Shown piece by piece: positions 55,593 to 64,000 of a stretch of DNA of 64,000 bases. The stretch covers positions 1 to 64,000 of the forward strand of contig JAFSIW010000031.1 in assembly GCA_017439545.1 (NCBI GenBank), in the 5' to 3' direction. Source of the stretch: Clostridia bacterium (lineage in GTDB: Bacteria; Bacillota; Clostridia; Oscillospirales; Acutalibacteraceae). Both the position numbers and the translations under genes were made by a program. Position 1 is the stretch's first letter. Every line of letters starts with the position of its first letter. The notes beneath the pieces are model-generated. The model was given only the letters and a program-made list of their open reading frames with translations, ran no database searches and was not told the origin of the DNA.

Positions 55593-58052
55593 ATGAAAAT
55601 CGTATTTTCCACCAAGAACGTTAGCCGTGCTTCCTTTCTTGATACCTGCCGTTATGCCTTTGATTACGGATTTGAAGGCTTTGAAATATATGATGCTATC
55701 AAAGAGCGAAACGCCCATTATGATAGCATTTTAAGACGGGATCGTATGGCGGATTCGAAACGCAAGCTGGTAAACCGAAATCTTGCGGTTTCTGCCCTTC
55801 GGTTGCCTAACAGCATTGACAGTGAGCAAACCACCGCCGAACTGGTTGTAAAGTATGTGGATATGGCCGCATCTGCCCGTATCGAAAATGTGATCATTCG
55901 CATTGACCAAGCGGTTTCGTTTGAAGTGCTGGATGCGAAGCTTTCTGCCGCTGTCAGCAAAGCAGAAAATGCCGACGTCAATATTTTGCTTGAAACGGTA
56001 GGAGCCTTGGCAAACACCGAAAAAGTAATCGACATCATCAATCATTTTTCTTCTGCGGCAATCGGTGCTTCCTGGAACGTTCGCGGCACCACGTTTGATG
56101 CAGGGGAATCCGCTGAAGCAACCATTAAAACGCTGGGTGCCTATATCAAATACGTTCGTCTTGGCGATATGAAAGACGGAAAAACTGTTTTGATCGGTGA
56201 GGGCGAGTTAGACGTTGCCAAACTCATTGGCGCTCTTTCTTCACTGAATTACGACGGATACATTTGCGCTGCATGGAACGAAGAGATCAACGATGCCGAT
56301 ATCGTTTTAACCCATTTTGCCAATTATATTGCTCAGTTGAATCGTGATAAAAAATCCTATGACAGAGCCTATTATAATCGAGACAAATCGGGTACGTTTG
56401 TGTGGAAAAAGTACGATGTTATTGATGCCACTTTCTCTGACGTTCTCGACACCATGGTTGAAAACTACCCCGACCAATATGCCTTTAAATATCCCACGCT
56501 GGATTACACTAGAACCTATGAGCAATTCCGCCGCGACGTGGACGAATGTGCCGCCGCATTAATTGCTTCGGGTGTCAAAGCGGGGGATCACGTAGCCATT
56601 TGGGCTACCAACGTTCCTCAATGGTACATCACGTTCTGGGCAACAACCAAAATCGGTGCCGTTTTGGTTACGGTAAACACCGCCTACAAAATTCACGAGA
56701 TTGAGTATTTGTTAAAGCAATCGGATACCCATACGCTGGTGATGATCGAATACTGTAAAGACATCAACTACAAAGAAATTATTCAAGAACTTTGCCCTGA
56801 ACTGGGAACCTTGGAGCCCGGTAAACCCTTGTATTCCAAAAATCTGCCCTTCTTGAGAAACGTGGTTACGGTTGGCTTTTCTATGCCCGGTTGTCTGACT
56901 TGGGAGCAAATGCTGTCTCGATCATCTCTTGTGCCTCGTGAAGAAGTAAGAAGACGGGCATCTTTAGTAAAACCTACCGATGTTTGCAATATGCAGTATA
57001 CTTCGGGTACAACAGGATTCCCCAAGGGCGTTATGTTGACTCATCGTAATATCGTTAACAATGGTAAAACCATCGGTGACCGTATGGACTTGTCCACTGC
57101 CGACCGTATGATGATTCAGGTTCCCATGTTCCATTGTTTTGGCATGGTGCTTTCTATGACCTCTATGATGACCCACGGCGGTACGCTGTGTCCTATTCCG
57201 TATTTCTCGCCTAAATCCTCGTTGGCTTGCGTAAACGATGAGAAGATCACTTGTTTTAACGGTGTTCCCACCATGTTTATTGCTATGTTTAATCATCCTG
57301 ATTTTGCAAAAACTGACTTTTCATATATGCGCACAGGCATTATGGCGGGGGCGAACTGTCCTGCGGATTTAATGCGCCGCGCATCGGTAGAAATGAATAT
57401 GCGTGAGATTATTTCGGTTTACGGTCAGACCGAAGCCTCTCCCGGTTGTACCATGGGGGAAGTGAACGAGGAATTGGATCACCGAGTAGAAACGGTTGGT
57501 ACGGCATTCCCCGGTGTTGAGTGCAAAATCATTGATCCCGAAACAGGGGATGAACTGCCCGACGGTGAAAGCGGCGAGTTTGTTGCCCGTGGCTTTAACA
57601 TTATGAAGGGCTATTATAAAATGCCTGAGGCTACCATGCAGGCCATTGACAGCGAGGGTTGGCTCCATTCGGGTGACATTTGCATGAGGACGCCTGACGG
57701 CTATTACAAGGTTACCGGTCGTTTGAAAGATATGATCATTCGTGGGGGTGAAAACCTGTATCCCCGTGAAATTGAGGAATTTTATCTCACCAATCCCAAG
57801 GTGCGGGACGTACAGGTGGTGGGCGTGCCCGATGAACGCTACGGCGAAGAGTGTTGCGCGTGGGTGATTCTGCATAAAGGCGAAACCGCCGATGAAAACG
57901 AAATGAAAGAATTTGGTTATGCCTCTATTGCAAGGCATAAGGTGCCCAAATACTTCATTTTCACCGAAAAATTCCCCATGAATGCGGCAGGTAAAATCCT
58001 GAAATATAAAATGCGTGAAGAATCGGAAGAAAAATTAGGATTAAAAAAGTAG
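55593..58052 (+). CDS. TIM-barrel/acyl-CoA synthetase fusion (Leu T-box)
   Basis: 819 residues. Residues 1 to about 255 resemble a sugar-phosphate isomerase/epimerase (xylose isomerase-like) TIM barrel; about 275-819 is an AMP-forming acyl-CoA synthetase with YTSGTTGFPKG near 469, YGQTEASPG near 610, and NAAGKILK close to the end. This synthetase is of another subgroup than the two HTH-cupin fusions. GAGGAGG of its ribosome site lies inside the last codons of the LeuA-like gene. Expected substrate from context: isovalerate (inference). The function of the barrel is unknown. Confidence 0.88.
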   Translation: MKIVFSTKNVSRASFLDTCRYAFDYGFEGFEIYDAIKERNAHYDSILRRDRMADSKRKLVNRNLAVSALRLPNSIDSEQTTAELVVKYVDMAASARIENVIIRIDQAVSFEVLDAKLSAAVSKAENADVNILLETVGALANTEKVIDIINHFSSAAIGASWNVRGTTFDAGESAEATIKTLGAYIKYVRLGDMKDGKTVLIGEGELDVAKLIGALSSLNYDGYICAAWNEEINDADIVLTHFANYIAQLNRDKKSYDRAYYNRDKSGTFVWKKYDVIDATFSDVLDTMVENYPDQYAFKYPTLDYTRTYEQFRRDVDECAAALIASGVKAGDHVAIWATNVPQWYITFWATTKIGAVLVTVNTAYKIHEIEYLLKQSDTHTLVMIEYCKDINYKEIIQELCPELGTLEPGKPLYSKNLPFLRNVVTVGFSMPGCLTWEQMLSRSSLVPREEVRRRASLVKPTDVCNMQYTSGTTGFPKGVMLTHRNIVNNGKTIGDRMDLSTADRMMIQVPMFHCFGMVLSMTSMMTHGGTLCPIPYFSPKSSLACVNDEKITCFNGVPTMFIAMFNHPDFAKTDFSYMRTGIMAGANCPADLMRRASVEMNMREIISVYGQTEASPGCTMGEVNEELDHRVETVGTAFPGVECKIIDPETGDELPDGESGEFVARGFNIMKGYYKMPEATMQAIDSEGWLHSGDICMRTPDGYYKVTGRLKDMIIRGGENLYPREIEEFYLTNPKVRDVQVVGVPDERYGEECCAWVILHKGETADENEMKEFGYASIARHKVPKYFIFTEKFPMNAAGKILKYKMREESEEKLGLKK

Positions 58053-58094
58053 AATAAACCCTACGTTTCTGCGTGATTCCACGGATTATAGGGA

Positions 58095-58123
58095 TTGACA
58101 AAAGGCAAAGACTGTGATAAAAT
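58095..58123 (+). promoter_or_regulatory. Sigma-A promoter of the lysine riboswitch transcript
   Basis: Perfect TTGACA (58095-58100), 17-bp spacer, TAAAAT (58118-58123), 10 bp before the riboswitch. Confidence 0.82.
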
Positions 58124-58133
58124 TATTGAAACA

Positions 58134-58369
58134 GATAGAGGCGCATTGTGTAATCAGTAGTTTCGGTGTCAAAGCCATGCCCGTGGCGTTGCCGTTATGA
58201 AAGGTGCTAATGCCGAAGACAATCACCGGGAAGGATTGATCTGGCAAAACGAAACAAGATTTGTTTTGCTGTCGCAGATGTGCGGAGTGCTATCGTATGA
58301 ATTCACAGCTAATGGCGTTTGCCGCTTTGAATTTTGCAGAGCAACCGTACAAGCGGTTGCTCTTTTTTG
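58134..58369 (+). ncRNA. Lysine riboswitch (L-box) with terminator
   Basis: The aptamer spans about 58134-58294: P1 GATAG/CTATC, the conserved AGAGGCGC, AGTAG, GCCGAAG, GGGAAGGA and the closing GCGGAGTGCTATC are all recognisable. A terminator stem GAGCAACCG/CGGTTGCTC (58339-58362) with six T's follows. Lysine binding should favour termination before dapA. It accounts for the gene-free stretch before dapA. Confidence 0.93.
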
Positions 58370-58400
58370 TGTAACTACAACATGTAAAGGATGAAGAATT

Positions 58401-59279
58401 ATGGTATTCCAAGGTGCAGCTACAGCATTGATTACTCCCATGAAAGGGTATGAGGTGGATTACGACAAATTCGGCAAATTGATCGACTGGCAAATTGAAC
58501 AAGGCATTGACGGCCTTGTAATTTGCGGTACTACCGGCGAGGGATCTACCTTGTCGGACGAAGAACACAGAGAAGTTCTGCGTTATGCGGTCAAACGGGT
58601 AGCAGGTAAAGTTCCCGTGATTGCGGGCACCGGTTCCAATGATACCGCCTATGCCATTGAACTGACCAAGTTTGCTTGCGAAATCGGCTGTGATGCTATG
58701 TTGGTGGTAACTCCTTATTACAACAAGGCCACCCAAAACGGTTTGATCCAAACCTTTACCGCCATTGCCGATGCCAGCACCAAACCGGTGATTCTTTATA
58801 ACGTGCCCTCCCGTACCGGTTGCAATTTATTGCCTGCCACTTGTGCTAAGCTCGCCGAACATCCCATGATCACCGGCATTAAAGAAGCCAGCGGCAATAT
58901 CTCCCAAGTGGCTGAATTGATGGCTTTGTGCGGCGATAAGATTGATCTTTATTCGGGTAACGACGATCAGATCGTTCCCATTCTTTCTTTGGGTGGTAAA
59001 GGCGTTATCTCGGTACTTTCTAACTGTATGCCTAAAGAAACCTCCGAGATCTGCCAAAAATTCTTTGACGGCGACGTGGCAGGCAGTGCCAAAATGCAGT
59101 TGGATTTACTGCCGTTTATCAATTCCTTGTTCAGCGAAGTGAATCCCATTCCCGTGAAAGCGGCTATGGAAGCTATGGGCTTCTGCGATGGCGACATTCG
59201 CTTGCCTTTGACTCCGATGGAAGACGCCAACAAAGAGAAAATGTTCGCTCTTATGCGTGAACAAGGACTTATCGACTAA
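58401..59279 (+). CDS. dapA: 4-hydroxy-tetrahydrodipicolinate synthase
   Basis: 292 residues. It has GTTGEGSTLSDEEH, the catalytic tyrosine in LYNVPSRTG and the Schiff-base lysine in GIKEASG. It condenses pyruvate and aspartate semialdehyde, the first step of diaminopimelate and lysine synthesis, which also supplies the cell wall and dipicolinate for spores. First gene of the lysine-riboswitch operon. Confidence 0.96.
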   Translation: MVFQGAATALITPMKGYEVDYDKFGKLIDWQIEQGIDGLVICGTTGEGSTLSDEEHREVLRYAVKRVAGKVPVIAGTGSNDTAYAIELTKFACEIGCDAMLVVTPYYNKATQNGLIQTFTAIADASTKPVILYNVPSRTGCNLLPATCAKLAEHPMITGIKEASGNISQVAELMALCGDKIDLYSGNDDQIVPILSLGGKGVISVLSNCMPKETSEICQKFFDGDVAGSAKMQLDLLPFINSLFSEVNPIPVKAAMEAMGFCDGDIRLPLTPMEDANKEKMFALMREQGLID

Positions 59280-59300
59280 TTGATTAAAGGACGATTCCCT

Positions 59301-60599
59301 ATGATTTGTGATAACATTTCAATAAACGAAGCAGGGCATTTGTGCTTTGCTGGGCAAGATACTGTTGAACTTGCCTCACAATACGGCACACCTCTTTATT
59401 TGATGGATGCAGATCGCATTCGTCATAATTGCCGTACCTATATTTCGGCAATGCAACAAGCCTACGGTGACAATTTTGAAGTGATCTATGCAGGCAAAGC
59501 AGCTTCGTTTAAACAAATGTATCGTATTATGGCGCAAGAAGGAATGAGTGTTGACTCGGTTTCGGTTGGAGAAATTTTCACCGCTTTGTCGGCAGGTTTT
59601 CCCGCTGAGCATATTCATTTTCACGGCAATAACAAAACCGAACGAGACCTTGCTTTTGCTTTAGACCAAGGTGTTGGTACAATAGTAGTGGACAATACGG
59701 AGGAATTGACCGCATTAAATGAAATGGCAGGTGACAAGGACATAAAGCAAAATATTTTGCTTCGTTTGACTCCCGGCATTGATACCCACACCTATGAAGC
59801 TGTTTCTACCGGTAAGGTGGACTCTAAATTTGGTTTCGCCATTGAAACGGGGCAGGCTGAAGAAGCAACCAAACTTGCTTTGTCTATGGACGGTATTGTT
59901 TTAGAAGGCTTCCATTGTCACGTTGGCTCTCAAGTGTTTGATTCGGATTCCTTTGTGATGAGCGCAACCATTATGCTTCGCTACATCAAAGAAATACAAA
60001 CGAAATACGGATATACAGCAAAGTCTCTTGACTTGGGTGGCGGATACGGCGTGCGGTATTTAGAAACCGATCCGTATATGGATATTCGATCCAATATTTT
60101 GCGGGTTGCCGACCACATCAAGGCTACTTGTAAGGAACTTGATTTGCCTGTTCCTAAAGTAATGATGGAGCCCGGCAGAAGCATTGTTGCCGATGCTGGT
60201 ATGACCCTCTACACAGTGGGTACGGTGAAGGAGATTCCCGGTTACAAAAATTACGTTGCCATTGACGGTGGGATGACCGACAATCCTCGGTATGCACTGT
60301 ACGAGTCGGAATACACCGTAATGGCTGCCAATCAAGCAAATGAACCTTGTGATAAAGTGTTTGATTTGGTTGGTCGGTGTTGCGAAAGCGGCGATATTAT
60401 TCAGCCTGCTGTTTCTTTACCCCGAAACGTCCAAAAATGCGATTTGATTGCAGTGCTTACGACAGGCGCGTATAACTACTCTATGTCGTCCAATTATAAC
60501 CGCTTTTTAAAACCGCCTGTGGTGATGCTGGAACAAGGGGAAAGCCGCATGGTAGTGCGTCGTGAAACGTTAGATGATTTGATTCAATATGATTTTTAA
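59301..60599 (+). CDS. lysA: Diaminopimelate decarboxylase
   Basis: 432 residues from the ATG at 59301 (AAAGGA upstream; an in-frame TTG at 59280 is less likely). PLP lysine in YAGKAASFK, HCHVGSQ, GGGYGVRY, EPGRSIVADAG and the second-subunit region GRCCESGD identify the fold-type III enzyme. It makes L-lysine from meso-diaminopimelate. It lies 21 bp after dapA, the first and last lysine-pathway steps side by side. Confidence 0.96.
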   Translation: MICDNISINEAGHLCFAGQDTVELASQYGTPLYLMDADRIRHNCRTYISAMQQAYGDNFEVIYAGKAASFKQMYRIMAQEGMSVDSVSVGEIFTALSAGFPAEHIHFHGNNKTERDLAFALDQGVGTIVVDNTEELTALNEMAGDKDIKQNILLRLTPGIDTHTYEAVSTGKVDSKFGFAIETGQAEEATKLALSMDGIVLEGFHCHVGSQVFDSDSFVMSATIMLRYIKEIQTKYGYTAKSLDLGGGYGVRYLETDPYMDIRSNILRVADHIKATCKELDLPVPKVMMEPGRSIVADAGMTLYTVGTVKEIPGYKNYVAIDGGMTDNPRYALYESEYTVMAANQANEPCDKVFDLVGRCCESGDIIQPAVSLPRNVQKCDLIAVLTTGAYNYSMSSNYNRFLKPPVVMLEQGESRMVVRRETLDDLIQYDF

Positions 60600-60613
60600 A
60601 TGAGGTGTTCAAT

Positions 60614-61900
60614 ATGAGTAAACAAGAATTAGGTACAATTTGTGTTCAAGGAGGCTACACGCCAGGCAATGGTGAGCCTCGTCAGGTTCCCATTATTCAA
60701 AGCACGACCTTTAAATACAACACCAGTGAAGATATGGGTAAACTGTTTGACTTAGAAGCAAGCGGTTATTTCTATTCCCGTTTGCAAAATCCCACTTGCG
60801 ATACGGTTGCTGCTAAAATTTGCGCTATTGAAGGCGGTAGCGCCGCTATGCTGACTTCTTCCGGTCAGGCTGCTAACTTCTTTGCGATTTTTAATATTGC
60901 ATCGGCAGGGGATCATGTTGTGGCTTCGGCTGCTCTTTACGGCGGTACGTTTAATTTGTTCAACGTAACCATGCGTCGTATGGGCATTGACTTTACTTTC
61001 ATTGCTCCCGATGCTACCGAAGAAGAGATCCAAGCCGCATTCAAGCCCAACACCAAAGCGCTGTTTGGTGAAACCATCGCCAATCCTGCTTTGCGTGTGC
61101 TGGATATTGAGAAGTTTGCTAAAGTTGCGCATAAAAACGGTGTGCCGCTGATTATTGATAATACTTTCCCGACCCCCGTGCTTTGCCGTCCCTTTGAATG
61201 GGGAGCCGATATCATTACCCACTCCACCACCAAGTATTTGGATGGTCACGGTTCGGCTGTTGGCGGTTGTATTGTAGATAGCGGTAAATTCGATTGGACT
61301 AAATATCCCGAGAAATTCCCCGGTCTGTGCACTCCCGATGAAAGTTATCACGGCGTTACCTATACCGAACGGTTTGGTTTGGAAGGCGCATTTATTACCA
61401 AGGCAACCGCACAATTGATGCGTGACTTTGGCTGCACCCAATCTCCCCAAAGCGCATATTTGCTGAATCTGGGCATTGAAAGCGTGCATCTGCGTATGCG
61501 TGCCCATAGCGATAATGCACTGGCGGTTGCAAAATTCCTCAAAAACCACGATAAAATTGCTTGGGTGAAATATGCCGGTTTAGAAGGGGACGAGGACTAC
61601 GCTTTGGCTCAAAAATACCTGCCTGACGGATGCTGTGGCGTTGTCAGTTTTGGTGTAAAAGGCGGTCGTGCCGCCGCAGAGCAAGTGATGAAAAATCTCA
61701 AATTAATTGCGATTGAGACCCACGTGGCTGATGCCCGTTCTTGCTGTTTGCATCCCGCCAATGCGACCCATCGTCAAATGAGCGACGAAGAATTGATTGC
61801 TGCGGGTGTGCCTTCTGACTTGATTCGTCTGTCTTGCGGCATTGAGGATGCCAAAGACCTGATTGCTGACCTTACCCAAGCATTGGAAAGCATAGCATAA
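60614..61900 (+). CDS. metY: O-acetylhomoserine sulfhydrylase (aminocarboxypropyltransferase)
   Basis: 428 residues from the ATG at 60614 with GAGGTG upstream. Cys/Met-metabolism PLP family with the lysine in SHSTTKYLDGHG-like THSTTKYLDGHG and LSCGIEDAKDLIADL near the end. The length and the large insert around 225-260 fit MetY rather than the shorter MetB/MetC. It forms homocysteine from O-acetylhomoserine and sulfide. The pairing with an acetyl-type MetA supports the call. Confidence 0.93.
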   Translation: MSKQELGTICVQGGYTPGNGEPRQVPIIQSTTFKYNTSEDMGKLFDLEASGYFYSRLQNPTCDTVAAKICAIEGGSAAMLTSSGQAANFFAIFNIASAGDHVVASAALYGGTFNLFNVTMRRMGIDFTFIAPDATEEEIQAAFKPNTKALFGETIANPALRVLDIEKFAKVAHKNGVPLIIDNTFPTPVLCRPFEWGADIITHSTTKYLDGHGSAVGGCIVDSGKFDWTKYPEKFPGLCTPDESYHGVTYTERFGLEGAFITKATAQLMRDFGCTQSPQSAYLLNLGIESVHLRMRAHSDNALAVAKFLKNHDKIAWVKYAGLEGDEDYALAQKYLPDGCCGVVSFGVKGGRAAAEQVMKNLKLIAIETHVADARSCCLHPANATHRQMSDEELIAAGVPSDLIRLSCGIEDAKDLIADLTQALESIA

Positions 61901-61919
61901 ATAAGGAGGGCTATGGTAT

Positions 61920-62858
61920 ATGCCCATTAAAATACCCAATGAGTTGCCGGCAACCAAAGTGTTGACCGACGAGAATATCTTCGTTATGACCGAGACCCGT
62001 GCTATGACGCAGGATATTCGCCCCTTGAAAATTTTGCTGTTAAATTTAATGCCTACCAAGATCGACACCGAGACACAACTGTCTCGGTTGCTTGGTAATA
62101 CCCCTTTGCAGGTGGAATTGGAACTGATCCATACCAGCACCCATAAATCCAAAAACACCTCGCAAGAGCATTTGCTTGCCTTTTATCAAACCTTTGAGGA
62201 CGTGAAACATCGGTATTATGATGGTATGATTATCACCGGCGCACCGGTTGAGCTGATGGAGTTTGAAGAGGTAACCTATTGGCAGGAACTGTGTGAGATT
62301 ATGGAATGGACCAAAACCCACGTACACAGCACATTCCATATTTGTTGGGGCGCTCAGGCGGGGCTATATTATCACTTCGGTGTACCTAAAAAGAAATTAG
62401 ATAAAAAGATGTTCGGTATTTTCCCTCATACAGCCGACTATAAGCGTTCCATTCTGCTTCGTGGATTTGATGACGTGTTTATGGTACCCCATTCCCGTCA
62501 TACCACCGTACTGCGTGATGATCTTGAAGCAGTTCCTGAACTGAAAATTCTTGCTTCTTCCGAAGAAGCGGGCGTGTATGCTGTTTCTACCGAAAACGGC
62601 AAGCAAATTTTCATTACAGGCCATTCGGAATATGATGCTAATACGTTGAACAAGGAATATGTGCGGGATATCAATTTAGGCAAATCCATCGAAGTGCCTA
62701 AGAATTACTTTCCTGATGATGATCCCACCAAGCCCCCCATGGTAACTTGGCGCTCCCATGCCAATTTGCTGTATTCCAATTGGCTGAACTATTTTGTTTA
62801 TCAAACAACTCCCTATAATTTGGAGGAATTATCCTCTGACCAAAAGGTGGAAAAATAA
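61920..62858 (+). CDS. metA: Homoserine O-acetyltransferase (MetA type)
   Basis: 312 residues. The catalytic cysteine is C142 in HICWGAQAG, with HSRHT and the glutamate region near 235. Residue 111 is Glu (APVELM), the residue reported to select acetyl-CoA; succinyl-CoA enzymes have Gly there. This agrees with metY upstream. It lies 19 bp after metY and its stop touches the proB start. Confidence 0.93.
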   Translation: MPIKIPNELPATKVLTDENIFVMTETRAMTQDIRPLKILLLNLMPTKIDTETQLSRLLGNTPLQVELELIHTSTHKSKNTSQEHLLAFYQTFEDVKHRYYDGMIITGAPVELMEFEEVTYWQELCEIMEWTKTHVHSTFHICWGAQAGLYYHFGVPKKKLDKKMFGIFPHTADYKRSILLRGFDDVFMVPHSRHTTVLRDDLEAVPELKILASSEEAGVYAVSTENGKQIFITGHSEYDANTLNKEYVRDINLGKSIEVPKNYFPDDDPTKPPMVTWRSHANLLYSNWLNYFVYQTTPYNLEELSSDQKVEK

Positions 62859-63632
62859 ATGCGTATTGTTGTTAAAGTGGGAACATCGACCTTGGCATAT
62901 CAAAACGGAAACTTGAATATCCGCCGTGTGGAAACCCTTTGTAAGGTGTTAAGTGATTTGAAAAATGCGGGACATGAACTGATTTTTGTTTCATCCGGTG
63001 CCATCGGCATGGGTGTTGGTAAATTAATGCTCAAAGAACGTCCCGAAGATATTCCATCAAAGCAAGCTTGCGCCGCTGTGGGTCAATGTGAATTGATGTA
63101 TACCTATGACCGCTTGTTTTCGGAGCATAATCATACGGTGGCACAAATTTTACTTACCGGTTCCGATATTCACTATGCTTCTCGGTTGAACAATTTCAAA
63201 AACACCATGAATCGGTTATTGGAATTGCAAGCAATCCCTGTTATCAATGAAAATGACACCGTTGTAACCGATGAAATCGAAATTGGCGATAACGATACCC
63301 TTTCTGCCATCGTTGCCGATATTATGAGTGCCGATTTGCTGATTTTGCTTACCGACATTGACGGGTTGTACACTGCTGATCCCCATACCAATCCCGACGC
63401 GAAACATATAGACGTTGTAGAAGATATTGATGACAACATTATGGCTTTCGGCAGCGGAAGCAGTTCTGCGTTAGGTACAGGCGGTATGGCTACCAAATTG
63501 CAGGCCGCTAAAATTGCTACCACAGCAGGCTGTGATATGGTAATTGTGGACGGATCCGAGCCGGTGGTTCTGTATGATGTAGTGGAAGGCAAACGAGTAG
63601 GGACTCGTTTTGTAAGTAAGGTGAAGAACTAA
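62859..63632 (+). CDS. proB: Glutamate 5-kinase
   Basis: 257 residues: only the amino-acid kinase domain, without the C-terminal PUA domain of the E. coli enzyme. [22 protein letters not shown] and the [12 protein letters not shown] stretch are conserved. First step of proline synthesis. It begins directly after the metA stop and overlaps the proA start by one base. Confidence 0.95.
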   Translation: MRIVVKVGTSTLAYQNGNLNIRRVETLCKVLSDLKNAGHELIFVSSGAIGMGVGKLMLKERPEDIPSKQACAAVGQCELMYTYDRLFSEHNHTVAQILLTGSDIHYASRLNNFKNTMNRLLELQAIPVINENDTVVTDEIEIGDNDTLSAIVADIMSADLLILLTDIDGLYTADPHTNPDAKHIDVVEDIDDNIMAFGSGSSSALGTGGMATKLQAAKIATTAGCDMVIVDGSEPVVLYDVVEGKRVGTRFVSKVKN

Positions 63633-64000
63633 TGTCTACGTTTGAAATTTTACAAGCCGCACAAAAAGCAAAAACAATATTGGCAAGCCTGACTTCTGAA
63701 AAAAAGAAGCAGGCTTTGCTTGCTATGGCGGAGGAAATTGACGCGAAACGTGCTGAAATTGTTGCCGCCAACCAAATGGATATTGAAAAAGCCAAGGGTG
63801 TTTTGTCTGATGCCATGATTGATCGGCTGACCTTAACGCCTGCCCGTTTGGACGGTATGACCGAAAGTATTCGTATTATTGCTGATCAGCCCGATCCTGT
63901 AGGAAGGATTTTGTCTACCAACGTTCGCCCCAACGGTTTGCAAATTCAAAAAGTTGCCGTGCCTTTTGGTGTGATTGCTATGATTTACGAAAGCCGTCCC
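63632..64000 (+). CDS. proA: Glutamate-5-semialdehyde dehydrogenase, 5' part (runs off the window)
   Basis: The first 123 codons are present and the frame is open to the window end. [32 protein letters not shown] and [13 protein letters not shown] are typical of ProA. It reduces glutamyl-5-phosphate to the semialdehyde. Its ATG shares one base with the proB stop, consistent with the proBA pair. Confidence 0.95.
   Translation, partial: MSTFEILQAAQKAKTILASLTSEKKKQALLAMAEEIDAKRAEIVAANQMDIEKAKGVLSDAMIDRLTLTPARLDGMTESIRIIADQPDPVGRILSTNVRPNGLQIQKVAVPFGVIAMIYESRP

Noticed and set aside
54552..55718. 388-codon antisense frame in the LeuA-like gene
   Set aside because: It is a shadow of a conserved coding region, with no ribosome site or recognisable motif.
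61920..62858. metA as a homoserine O-succinyltransferase
   Set aside because: Residue 111 is Glu rather than Gly and the partner is a metY-type sulfhydrylase, both pointing to acetyl-CoA.
1..64000. CRISPR arrays, insertion sequences or prophage genes
   Set aside because: No regular repeat-spacer array, transposase, integrase or phage structural gene was found; the only tandem repeat is the short one at the left edge.

Overview
The window reads as one contiguous chromosome segment of a low-to-mid GC, spore-forming Firmicute of class Clostridia. The gene content and style suggest an uncultured Oscillospirales/Ruminococcaceae-type gut or rumen bacterium; this taxonomic guess is inference. Supporting signs are a BofA-like sporulation gene, SpoIIIE/FtsK, IreB, RNase J, GdpP, T-box leaders, strong AGGAGG ribosome sites, GTG and TTG starts, and genes packed in overlapping operons. 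No insertion sequence, prophage or CRISPR array was seen.

Layout. 1-235: short repeats and a tRNA-Gly. 236-11800 (minus): folD, lgt, two M16 peptidase-like proteins and a giant cyclic beta-glucan synthase-like protein. 12007-23849 (plus): one long operon with a ClpP-like protease, uppP, ftsK/spoIIIE, a YgiQ radical SAM protein, an MBL hydrolase, ispD, ispF (with an in-frame amber codon), a DUF3343 protein, a cysteine desulfurase and pcrA. 23942-24736: a cysteine-rich unknown protein whose ribosome site lies inside a long hairpin. 24783-30306 (minus): a small unknown protein, ireB, T-box-controlled pheST, nth and rnhA. 30424-39659 (plus): a sugar nucleotidyltransferase fusion, rnj, gdpP, rplI and a GH38 mannosidase. 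39801-43516: a NagB-like protein, an esterase, bofA and murD.

43540-58052 is the most interesting part. Two tandem units each carry a T-box leader and a ligase that fuses an XRE-type HTH, a cupin and an AMP-forming acyl-CoA synthetase. They are followed by a P-loop ATPase, a four-subunit 2-oxoacid:ferredoxin oxidoreductase (ferredoxin, alpha, beta, gamma) and a branched-chain aminotransferase. After a GNAT gene, a third T-box precedes a LeuA-like protein without its metal-binding histidines and a TIM-barrel/acyl-CoA synthetase fusion. Using the pheST T-box (Phe, TTC) in the same window as an internal ruler, the three specifier codons read ATC (Ile), GTA (Val) and CTC (Leu). T-boxes switch genes on when the cognate tRNA is uncharged, so the cluster should run toward synthesis: branched short-chain acid -> acyl-CoA -> (reductive carboxylation) 2-oxo acid -> (transamination) Ile, Val or Leu. 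This is an inferred but coherent system: amino-acid-specific, T-box-gated assimilation of branched-chain fatty acids into branched-chain amino acids.

58095-64000: a lysine riboswitch followed by dapA, lysA, metY, metA, proB and the start of proA. They are spaced so tightly that Lys, Met and Pro synthesis probably share one transcript.
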